This document shows positions 1 through 5,790 of a DNA stretch of 8,653 nt, in pieces (positions within the stretch are counted from its first letter, which is position 1; every line of letters begins with the position of its first letter). The stretch covers positions 1,487 to 10,139 of the forward strand of contig DKBB01000243.1 in NCBI GenBank assembly GCA_002451015.1, written 5' to 3'. Both the position numbers and the translations under genes were made by a program. The notes beneath the pieces were generated by a model that did not search any database, was not told the origin of the DNA, and worked only from the letters and a program-made list of their open reading frames with translations. Source of the stretch: Acidobacteria bacterium UBA6911. Its GTDB lineage: Bacteria > Acidobacteriota > UBA6911.

Positions 1-113
1 GTTCCCATTCCGTAGCCGCCTCCGAATTCCTCGTACCTGGCGGTGTCGATGGTGCTGATGGTTTTATCCGTCAGGTTTACTCTCAGTATTTTCCCTACAT
101 ATCCGCCTGTCAT
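1..113 (-). CDS. Aldehyde:ferredoxin oxidoreductase-family catalytic subunit, N-terminal fragment (runs off left edge)
   Basis: Only the first 37 codons are present; the gene reads leftward out of the window. The visible protein begins MTGGYVGKILRVNLTDKTIS and continues to a glycine-rich FGGGYGMG at residues 30-37. The pattern G(Y/W)xGKILRVNLT, an acidic or polar stretch, then a GGxGxG turn is the standard start of AOR-family tungsten/molybdenum bis-pyranopterin enzymes (AOR, YdhV-like and related proteins). These oxidise aldehydes or act on other carbon substrates with a low-potential iron-sulfur partner. The ATG has a good ribosome-binding site, GGGGGAG at 126-120, which overlaps the stop codon of the upstream iron-sulfur gene, so the two are surely co-transcribed and probably translationally coupled. 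No signal peptide is present on this subunit. The substrate and exact subfamily cannot be decided from 37 residues; the GGGYGMG turn and the iron-sulfur partner make a YdhV-like member plausible. Confidence 0.82.
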   Translation of the reverse strand, partial: MTGGYVGKILRVNLTDKTISTIDTARYEEFGGGYGMG

Positions 114-125
114 GGTGTTCTCCCC

Positions 126-863
126 CTATTCCTGAGATGATTCCGTAAGGGACTCTAATATAAATGCGGGTTTCTTCTTCGGCATCGGCGCCAGAGAAAC
201 GTCATACCCGCCAATATCCGTTTGCGAAGGGGCCTTTTTCACGAGCGACAGCGCTTTTGCCGGACAAACGCTTACGCATGCCTGCTGTCCGTCGGGACCG
301 CCCTCTTTGCTCCAGTACGGTGCATCTATGCACAGGTCGCATTTCGTGGATTTCTTCTTCTCCGGGTTCCAGACCGTCCGGTGCGGTCTCTGCGGACAGG
401 AGCGGATGCATGTCTGGCAACCGATGCATTTCTCCTGGTCGATCCTCCGCACATTGCCGTTGGCCGCATCCACATGACATGCGCCCGTGGGGCAATTCTG
501 GACGCACAGGGGCGTGACACACTGCCGGCACACCGACATGACGATGTCATAGGGATACTTGGTAAACGACGGCGCATCGCGGATTATCTGGATTCTCGAC
601 AGCGAGGGATTAGCCTCGCCCTCATGCGTCATCGAGCAGGCATACATGCAACTCTGGCAGCCGAGGCAAAGCCTGCTGTCATAGACAACGTAACCTTCCG
701 ACTGATCGTACGAAACGCCTGCCGCCGGCGACATCGCCGCACTTGCCGAGGACGGAGTAAGCGCCGTCAGAGCGCCCGCCGCAATTGCGGTTCCGCCGCC
801 GACCAGAAAATCGCGTCGTAAAACTTTTTTATTCTTTCTTTCACCTGTCTTGGGTCCAGTCAT
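126..863 (-). CDS. Tat-exported 4x[4Fe-4S] ferredoxin-type electron-transfer subunit (DmsB/NrfC/HybA type)
   Basis: This 245-residue protein has a twin-arginine signal: LRRDFLV at residues 15-21, a hydrophobic stretch to about 36, and a likely signal-peptidase cut after the ASA at 40-42. Sixteen cysteines fall in the DmsB/NrfC arrangement. They are C66-x2-C69-x2-C72-x3-C76; C112-x2-C115-x4-C120-x3-C124; C146-x2-C149-x2-C152-x3-C156; and C175-x2-C178-x17-C196-x3-C200, enough for four [4Fe-4S] clusters. One further cysteine, C129, lies outside this scheme. Proteins of this type form an electron wire between a pterin-containing catalytic subunit and a quinone or ferredoxin partner. It lies 12 bases upstream of the AOR-family gene on the same strand, which makes it that enzyme's electron acceptor by context. 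The ATG at 863 is supported by AAGGAG at 877-872, 8 bases away. The oddity is that the iron-sulfur subunit has an export signal while the AOR subunit does not. Confidence 0.9.
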   Translation of the reverse strand: MTGPKTGERKNKKVLRRDFLVGGGTAIAAGALTALTPSSASAAMSPAAGVSYDQSEGYVVYDSRLCLGCQSCMYACSMTHEGEANPSLSRIQIIRDAPSFTKYPYDIVMSVCRQCVTPLCVQNCPTGACHVDAANGNVRRIDQEKCIGCQTCIRSCPQRPHRTVWNPEKKKSTKCDLCIDAPYWSKEGGPDGQQACVSVCPAKALSLVKKAPSQTDIGGYDVSLAPMPKKKPAFILESLTESSQE

Positions 864-963
864 GGTGGAATCTCCTTAATAAAACTATCCTCATAGCTTA
901 AACCAAGTTCCGGAATAATCGTTATAAAAAATAAATCTGCCTCATGTGTAATCCTCCACCATG
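861..963 (-). promoter_or_regulatory. Possible translation-control leader pairing over the iron-sulfur gene start
   Basis: A 9-base inverted repeat has arms CATGGTGGA (861-869, plus-strand reading) and TCCACCATG (955-963). In a minus-strand transcript the upstream arm can pair exactly with the bases that contain the start codon of the iron-sulfur gene (ATG at 863-861). The upstream arm also overlaps the GGAGG (957-953) of a mini-ORF. The loop between the arms is about 85 bases, so stability is uncertain. The repeat is a direct observation; the regulatory role is inference, and a chance match is possible. Confidence 0.25.
922..945 (-). other. Possible leader mini-ORF, 7 codons
   Basis: On the minus strand a GGAGG (957-953) stands 7 bases before an ATG that opens the frame MRQIYFL followed by TAA. 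The ribosome-binding site is as good as that of any gene in the window, yet the frame is too short to be an ordinary protein. An in-frame upstream ATG at 966 would give 14 codons. If transcribed, it lies about 60 bases upstream of the iron-sulfur gene and could be a leader peptide. If the weak promoter with TATAAC at 926-921 is the real one, this stretch would not be transcribed and the mini-ORF would be meaningless. Confidence 0.2.
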
Positions 964-1002
964 CATTCAACTTGCAATTTGGATCTTTGGGGATAAACTG
1001 AT

Positions 1003-1025
1003 TGCGGTATTTCTTTGCTACCGCA
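1003..1025. promoter_or_regulatory. 7-bp inverted repeat upstream of the efflux operon, possible operator
   Basis: TGCGGTA (1003-1009) and TACCGCA (1019-1025) are perfect inverted arms separated by 9 bases, ending 41 bases before the adaptor start codon. The size and position suit a dimeric repressor site such as those of TetR-type efflux regulators, or a small 5'-leader hairpin. No regulator gene is in the window to pair with it. Confidence 0.3.
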
Positions 1026-1052
1026 GCCGGATCCGTAAAAAACAGGGCGGGT

Positions 1053-1058
1053 AAGGAG
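1053..1058 (+). promoter_or_regulatory. Strong ribosome-binding site that fixes the TTG start of the adaptor gene
   Basis: AAGGAG at 1053-1058 lies 8 bases before the TTG at 1067. No usable ATG or GTG occurs near the beginning of this frame, and the TTG start gives the expected N-terminal membrane anchor, so TTG is the real initiation codon. Confidence 0.8.
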
Positions 1059-1066
1059 TCGAACCA

Positions 1067-2278
1067 TTGGAAAGTCAGCCGGAACCCAAAGGCTCAACCT
1101 GGTTGAGGCGTTTGTTTAATTATACCTTTCTGCTTGCCGCGATTGCAGTGGCTATCTGGTTTTTTCTCGAAAGCAGAAAAGAGGCGGCTTCAGCCCCGGA
1201 AGGGGGCGGACCAAGAGCGAAAATACAGGTGCAAGCCCCCCTTGTGCGGGTTCAGGAAGTCGTTGAAAAGGAAATTACCCAGACCAGGCAATATATCGGC
1301 CGGGTGGAAGCCATCGATTCCGTGGACCTGGTTGCCAGGGTATCCGGATACCTCGAATCCATTCATTTTACCGAAGGCCGTTACGTAAAAGCCGGCGACC
1401 TGATGTTTACAATTGAAAAAGACAGGTTCCGGGCTGAAATTGAATCCCGCAAAGGCACCGTTTCCCAGATAGAGGCTAATCTTGTCGAAGCGGAAAAGTA
1501 CCTGAGGCGTCTACAGTCTGCCAGCCGGGAAAGCGTTCCCGAAAAGGACATTGAAGCTGCCCAGAGAGATGTCGATTTCTACAGTGCCCAGCTCGTTTCG
1601 TCAAAAGCCAATCTGGAGCTGGCTGAAATCGACCTCAACTACGCCACCGTACGGGCTTCCATGTCGGGCCGAGTGACCAAAAAACATTATTCCGTAGGCG
1701 ACTACGTCGGACCGAACTCCGGTACTATTGTTACCATCGTTCAGTTCGATCCGATCCGGGTGGTATGCTCCCTAAGTGAAGTCGAATATCTCAATATGAT
1801 GCGTCAATCCGGATCCTCCCCTGAAGCAATATTCCGTCCGGCGTTGCGACTGCCCAACGGCGACCTCTATTCCGGCAATGGCAGTTGGGATTTCGTAGAT
1901 ACCTCTATAGATCCCTCCACCGGTACTATCTCTCTACGATCCCGGTATCCCAATCCCAATGGGCTTCTGATCCCGGGGGGGTATGTGACTGTAGTAATGT
2001 CTGCCATCAAAGGGGAAACTCTTCCCGTGGTTCCTCAGGCGGCAGTGAATGAAAATAAAGACGGCAGCTTTGTCTACGTAGTGGGAAAAGACAACCTTGT
2101 GGAGATGCGTTATATCAGAAAACGGTCGGTTCACGGCACCGACTGGATTGTGGAAGACGGGATCCGGGTCGGCGAAACCATAATCGTCGAGGGCGTCCAG
2201 AAAGTCCGCCCCGGACAAGCCGTCGAAATTGAAGACGGTGGAGCGGAGAAGCCTCCGGCAGCAGGAGGAAATTCATAA
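1067..2278 (+). CDS. RND efflux periplasmic adaptor (membrane fusion protein, AcrA/MexA type)
   Basis: This 403-residue protein bridges the inner-membrane pump and the outer-membrane channel. Residues 1-16 are polar with an RR pair at 14-15, followed by one hydrophobic segment (about 17-34) and no lipobox, so it is probably held by an uncleaved N-terminal anchor rather than by a lipid. The first lipoyl half-motif is at about 85-118 (VDLVARVSGYLESIHFTEG and following). An alpha-helical coiled-coil hairpin runs about 122-190, and the second lipoyl half is at about 193-225 (YATVRASMSGRV, then VGDYVG). The beta-barrel and membrane-proximal domains fill 228-390. At the hairpin tip, L149, S156 and D161 keep the spacing L-x6-S-x4-D of the TolC-docking motif seen in AcrA. 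Length is close to the AcrA norm of about 400. It starts with TTG. It is the first gene of the efflux set and has the best ribosome-binding site of the three. Confidence 0.95.
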   Translation: MESQPEPKGSTWLRRLFNYTFLLAAIAVAIWFFLESRKEAASAPEGGGPRAKIQVQAPLVRVQEVVEKEITQTRQYIGRVEAIDSVDLVARVSGYLESIHFTEGRYVKAGDLMFTIEKDRFRAEIESRKGTVSQIEANLVEAEKYLRRLQSASRESVPEKDIEAAQRDVDFYSAQLVSSKANLELAEIDLNYATVRASMSGRVTKKHYSVGDYVGPNSGTIVTIVQFDPIRVVCSLSEVEYLNMMRQSGSSPEAIFRPALRLPNGDLYSGNGSWDFVDTSIDPSTGTISLRSRYPNPNGLLIPGGYVTVVMSAIKGETLPVVPQAAVNENKDGSFVYVVGKDNLVEMRYIRKRSVHGTDWIVEDGIRVGETIIVEGVQKVRPGQAVEIEDGGAEKPPAAGGNS

Positions 2279-2448
2279 ACTGCTCTCAACGAGCATAAAT
2301 TTTCTGCCCCGCAATGCAGGGCATACCGACTTTTTCATTGGGTATTTCTCGCGTTTCCGTTGAACGGGAAAATCCGTTTCAGAACAGCCCCGGAAAATTG
2401 TTTTATTTTTCCTAAGATCGGTACCCGTACTTTTAGGTTTATACATCT
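2279..2448 (+). other. Intergenic spacer between adaptor and pump genes
   Basis: This spacer of 170 bases is unusually long for an RND operon, where adaptor and pump genes often nearly touch. It contains a short near-palindrome (CCGTTGAACGG at 2357-2367) and an AT-rich imperfect hairpin with arms GGAAAA (2392-2397) and TTTTCC (2407-2412). The latter is not a convincing terminator because its stem is weak and no T run follows. No open frame of note was found. The adaptor and pump are most likely still co-transcribed. Confidence 0.4.
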
Positions 2449-5400
2449 ATGTTTTCCGCACATTTCATTCAGCGGCCCCGCCTGGCGATGGTTATTTCCG
2501 TGATCCTTCTTCTAGCGGGGATCGTCGCCCTGACAAACCTTCCGATTCTTCAATATCCGGATGTGGCGCCCCCGACAGTCATGGTCAGCGCGGCCTATCC
2601 GGGGGCCAGCGCCCAGGTGGTTTCCGATGCCGTGGCCGCCCCGATTGAAGAAGTAGTCAACGGCGTTGAAGGCATGATCTACATGTCTTCAACCTCGAGC
2701 GACGGGAGATACAGTCTTTCGGTTACCTTTGATGTCGGAATCGATGTCGATATCGCCATGGTGAAGGTGCAGAACCGGGTGCAGCGGGCCAATGCCAAGC
2801 TGCCCGCCGAGGTTCGGCAACAGTCGGTCAATGTGTCGTCCCGATCGGGAGACATGCTGGGGGTTTTTGCCTTCTACTCTCCAAACCGTACGTATGACCA
2901 GCTTTTTATCGGCACTTACCTGGACGACAAGGTCAAGGACGTCATTGCCCGCGTAGAGGGAATCAGCGATGTCGGCATCATGGGACCGAGCAAATTCAGC
3001 ATGCGGATCTGGCTGGATCCGGCCAAGATGGCAGCCTACGGCATTGGCGCCGATACGGTCTCCGCAGCCATTGCAAGCCAGAACATCCAGGCGGCAGCCG
3101 GTGCGATCGGAACGGAACCTTCCCCCGACACCCAACAGCTGCAGTTCAGCATCCGGGCAACCGGGCGCATGCAGAACGTCGAAGAATTTGAAAACATCAT
3201 CATCCGCACCAACGACGAAGGCGGAATCATTGCCCTGAAGGACATTGCCCGGATCGAACTGGGTGCGGAGACATATTCCGCCGGGGCATCCTTCAACGGC
3301 CAGCCTGCCATAGCTCTCCGCCTGACCCAATTACCCGGGGCCAACGCTCTCGAAACCCTCAAGGGGGTCGAAGAGGAGCTGAATCGGCTATCCCAATTTT
3401 TTCCCGAAGACCTGGTATTCACCAGTGTATTTGATCCGACAGTTTTCATTCGTTCCGCGCTCAATGAAATCGTTTTTACCCTACTGCTGACCTTCGGACT
3501 GGTCGTACTGGTTGTGTTCATCTTCCTGCAGGACTGGAGAGCGACTCTTATTCCGGCCTGCGCCATTCCCGTGTCGCTGATCGGAACGTTTGCCGTCCTG
3601 CTGGCAATAGGTTACAGCATCAATACCCTGACGCTCTTCGCCCTTGTATTGTCTATCGGAGTCGTGGTCGACGATGCGATCGTCGTAGTGGAAAATGTAC
3701 AGCGGATCCTCGAAACCGAGCATCTGCCCCCCAAAGAAGCGACCTACAAGGCGATGAAACAGGTTTTCAGCGCCGTTATCGCCACTACCCTTGTATTGCT
3801 AGCAATTTTCATCCCCATAGGCTTCATTTCCGGAATCGTGGGAAAGATCTACCAGCAGTTCGCCGTTACCATTGCCACCGCCGTGTCGATTTCCACCCTG
3901 AATGCCCTGACTCTCAGCCCGGCTCTCTGCTCGATCCTCCTGCGGCCGCACCGGAAAAAGAAATTTTCCTTTTTTGGATGGTTCAACTGGGGACTGGATA
4001 AAGTTCGAAACATATATGTTTTCTGCGCCATGTGGCTGGTGCGCCACAAACCGGTTTCCGCAGGCCTTTTACTGATTGTCTCTTCTGCGGCCTGGTTCCT
4101 GTTTTCCGGACATCCTACCAGCTTCCTGCCCAGTGAGGACATGGGGGCGATCATGATTGACGTGCAACTGCCGGAGAACGCCACCCAGTCGCGTACGGTC
4201 GAGGTAATGCACGAATTTTACGAAAAAGCCCACAAAATCCAGGGCATTGACCGGATGATGACAATGGTGGGTATGGGCCCAATGAGCAGCGGCGGGGGCG
4301 GCAACAGCGGAATGGGTTTTATTGAGCTTAAGCCCTGGGACGAACGGACAACACCCGAACTTCAGATCGATTCCCTTATCGAGAAACTGAACCAGGTGGG
4401 CACAACCATCCCGGGAGCGCAGATCCGGCCATTCAACCTGCCGGCCATCCGCGAACTGGGCTTCAGCAGCGGCATGAACTTCCGCCTTCAGGCTACCATG
4501 GGACAATCTTCCGAGGAACTCGGAAACGCGCTCAATCTTTTGGTGGATGAAGCCAACCGGGATCCGCGCATCAGCAGGGCCTACAGCACCTATCGCGCAA
4601 GCACGCCCCAGCTTTACCTGAACGTCGACCGAGAAAAAGCCGAGATGCAAGGCGTTCCGATCAGCAGGGTATTCTCCACGCTCCTTACCGTTATGGGCTC
4701 CCGCTACATCAATGATTTCAACCTGTACGACAGGGTGTACCAGGTAAAAGTTCAGGCGGACTTACCCTATCGGAGCAAACTGGAGGACATCCTGGATGTC
4801 TACGTCCAGAACAACCGGGGGCAGATGGTTCCGCTGACCACGCTGGTCGATGTCACAACCATCCTGGCGCCCCAGTCCATTGAACGCTACAACATGTATC
4901 CCTCCGTGCAGATTAACGCCGATGTCGCACCCGGATTCAGCTCCAGTGAAGGCATGAAAAGCATGGAAGACGCTATGATCAAAGCGGTGCCACAAGGTTT
5001 CCAGTACGAATGGAGCGGGGCCAGCTACCAGGAGAGGGAAAACGAAGGACAGGTTTCCGTCCTGATCGTCATGGCCCTGGTTTTCGGCTTCCTGTTCCTG
5101 GTCGGACAATACGAAAGCTGGACCATTCCCATCCCGGTTATGCTGTCCATTGCCGTAGCCGCCCTTGGGGCCATGATCGCATTGAATATCACCGACATAT
5201 CCCTCAGCATCTATGCACAGTTGGGACTTATCCTTCTTGTCGGGCTCGCCAGCAAGAACGCAATCCTGATTGTCGAATTCGCCAAAACAGAAAGGGAACA
5301 CGGACATTCCATTCTCGAATCCGCAGAGAAAGCTTCCAGGATCCGGTACCGGGCGGTGCTGATGACAGCATTTTCCTTCATCCTCGGAGTGCTGCCGATG

Positions 5401-5616
5401 GTCCTGGCGACAGGTGCAGGCGCGGTCGGCAGACGTCATATCGGGACAACCGTGTTCGGCGGGATGGTGGCCGCGGTGGTATTCGGCGTCGTTCTGACGC
5501 CGTCGCTCTGGGCCATCTTCCAGACGGCACGGGAAAAGGTGAAAACGTTTCTGCATATGAAGACTACTGTAGGGATTCTGGAGGAAGAGCCTGCATTTCC
5601 GGAAGAAAAGGAATAA
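2449..5616 (+). CDS. RND multidrug/hydrophobe efflux pump, HAE1 family (AcrB/MexB type)
   Basis: This 1055-residue inner-membrane transporter is the expected length for the family (AcrB has 1049). It exchanges protons for substrate, which it collects from the periplasm or outer leaflet. The N-terminus has the classic FIQRPRLAMVISVILLLAG first membrane segment, followed by the NLPILQYPDVAPPTV porter-domain entry. The proton relay is complete: D408 and D409 in GVVVDDAIVVVEN (transmembrane segment 4), K936 in GLASKNAILIVEFAK, R966, and T973 in VLMTAF, matching AcrB D407, D408, K940, R971 and T978. Two large periplasmic loops separate membrane segments 1-2 and 7-8, and a short glycine-rich stretch (SSGGGGNSGMG, about 614-624) lies in the second. 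The ATG at 2449 has only a weak ribosome-binding site (about TTTTAGG at 2432-2438). The substrate cannot be read from the sequence; the motifs fit organic compounds rather than metal ions (CusA type). Confidence 0.97.
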   Translation: MFSAHFIQRPRLAMVISVILLLAGIVALTNLPILQYPDVAPPTVMVSAAYPGASAQVVSDAVAAPIEEVVNGVEGMIYMSSTSSDGRYSLSVTFDVGIDVDIAMVKVQNRVQRANAKLPAEVRQQSVNVSSRSGDMLGVFAFYSPNRTYDQLFIGTYLDDKVKDVIARVEGISDVGIMGPSKFSMRIWLDPAKMAAYGIGADTVSAAIASQNIQAAAGAIGTEPSPDTQQLQFSIRATGRMQNVEEFENIIIRTNDEGGIIALKDIARIELGAETYSAGASFNGQPAIALRLTQLPGANALETLKGVEEELNRLSQFFPEDLVFTSVFDPTVFIRSALNEIVFTLLLTFGLVVLVVFIFLQDWRATLIPACAIPVSLIGTFAVLLAIGYSINTLTLFALVLSIGVVVDDAIVVVENVQRILETEHLPPKEATYKAMKQVFSAVIATTLVLLAIFIPIGFISGIVGKIYQQFAVTIATAVSISTLNALTLSPALCSILLRPHRKKKFSFFGWFNWGLDKVRNIYVFCAMWLVRHKPVSAGLLLIVSSAAWFLFSGHPTSFLPSEDMGAIMIDVQLPENATQSRTVEVMHEFYEKAHKIQGIDRMMTMVGMGPMSSGGGGNSGMGFIELKPWDERTTPELQIDSLIEKLNQVGTTIPGAQIRPFNLPAIRELGFSSGMNFRLQATMGQSSEELGNALNLLVDEANRDPRISRAYSTYRASTPQLYLNVDREKAEMQGVPISRVFSTLLTVMGSRYINDFNLYDRVYQVKVQADLPYRSKLEDILDVYVQNNRGQMVPLTTLVDVTTILAPQSIERYNMYPSVQINADVAPGFSSSEGMKSMEDAMIKAVPQGFQYEWSGASYQERENEGQVSVLIVMALVFGFLFLVGQYESWTIPIPVMLSIAVAALGAMIALNITDISLSIYAQLGLILLVGLASKNAILIVEFAKTEREHGHSILESAEKASRIRYRAVLMTAFSFILGVLPMVLATGAGAVGRRHIGTTVFGGMVAAVVFGVVLTPSLWAIFQTAREKVKTFLHMKTTVGILEEEPAFPEEKE

Positions 5617-5790
5617 GGAGTCCACGGTAGGGGCGAGCCTTGCGCCTTCGCCCCTCGCCGAATCTTCTATTCGGCCGGGCTTCGGCGGGCAAGTTGGTGT
5701 TCACCCTGTGAGAAATTAAGTCGGGAGTCCGATAAGAATTTTGTTATATTTATTTGCAATCTTCAATCTTTAATTTTGAATTGATGCCCC
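5617..5790 (+). other. Intergenic spacer between pump and outer-membrane factor, with palindromic element
   Basis: This 174-base gap has two contrasting halves. The first (about 5617-5690) is GC-rich and made mostly of inverted repeats, described separately. The second (about 5735-5785) is AT-rich and contains a tandem heptamer CAATCTT at 5757-5763 and 5764-5770. No clear ribosome-binding site precedes the next gene, and no strong promoter was found; TATATT at about 5746-5751 could be a -10 hexamer but lacks a matching -35. Confidence 0.45.
5629..5687. repeat. Double palindromic (REP-like) element
   Basis: The first stem has perfect 8-base arms AGGGGCGA (5629-5636) and TCGCCCCT (5648-5655) with an 11-base loop. 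The second starts two bases later: GCCGAAT (5657-5663) and ATTCGGC (5669-5675) with a 5-base loop. It also has an alternative pairing, CGCCGAA (5656-5662) with TTCGGCG (5681-5687). No T run follows, so a simple intrinsic terminator is unlikely. The build, two adjacent GC-rich palindromes just after a stop codon inside an operon, is that of extragenic REP/BIME-like elements, which can stabilise the upstream mRNA or reduce read-through. Confidence 0.55.

Larger units (their letters stand above)
864..1066. promoter_or_regulatory. Divergent intergenic region between the iron-sulfur/AOR unit and the efflux operon
   Basis: This 203-base region must hold the start signals for both divergent units. 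It is more AT-rich than the flanking genes, with a run of A and T at about 921-935. A weak minus-strand promoter can be proposed: TTACAC at 951-946 and TATAAC at 926-921, but the spacer of 19 is long. No convincing plus-strand sigma-70 pair was found; TTGCAA at 972-977 has no well-spaced -10 hexamer. Two inverted repeats and one possible leader mini-ORF are listed separately. Assignment of promoters here is weak. Confidence 0.45.

Noticed and set aside
222..821. Plus-strand 199-codon frame over the iron-sulfur gene
   Set aside because: It is antisense to a gene with 16 perfectly spaced cysteines and a Tat signal; its Arg/Cys-rich product is a by-product of that composition.
961..977. Possible sigma-54 promoter (ATGCAT-N5-TTGCAA)
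   Set aside because: The -12 part matches, but the essential GG of the -24 element is missing (TG instead), and no sigma-54 activator gene is nearby.
961..996. Plus-strand ATG at 961 opening an 11-codon frame before the adaptor
   Set aside because: There is no ribosome-binding site (the preceding bases are pyrimidine-rich) and the product is meaningless.
2392..2412. Hairpin GGAAAA/TTTTCC as a terminator after the adaptor gene
   Set aside because: The stem is AT-rich and weak, has no T run after it, and sits within an apparent operon.
2689..3330. Minus-strand 213-codon frame within the pump gene
   Set aside because: It is a shadow of the RND porter domain with no start signal and no recognisable protein features.
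4762..5625. Minus-strand open frame of 287 codons opposite the end of the pump gene
   Set aside because: It is antisense to strongly conserved RND sequence, has Cys/His/Asp-rich low-quality composition, and matches no family I recognise; it is a shadow of the codon pattern of the real gene.
5757..5780. Tandem CAATCTT repeat and small TTCAA/TTGAA inverted repeat before the channel gene
   Set aside because: Two 7-base copies and 5-base arms in an AT-rich stretch are easily explained by chance; no regulatory role can be supported.
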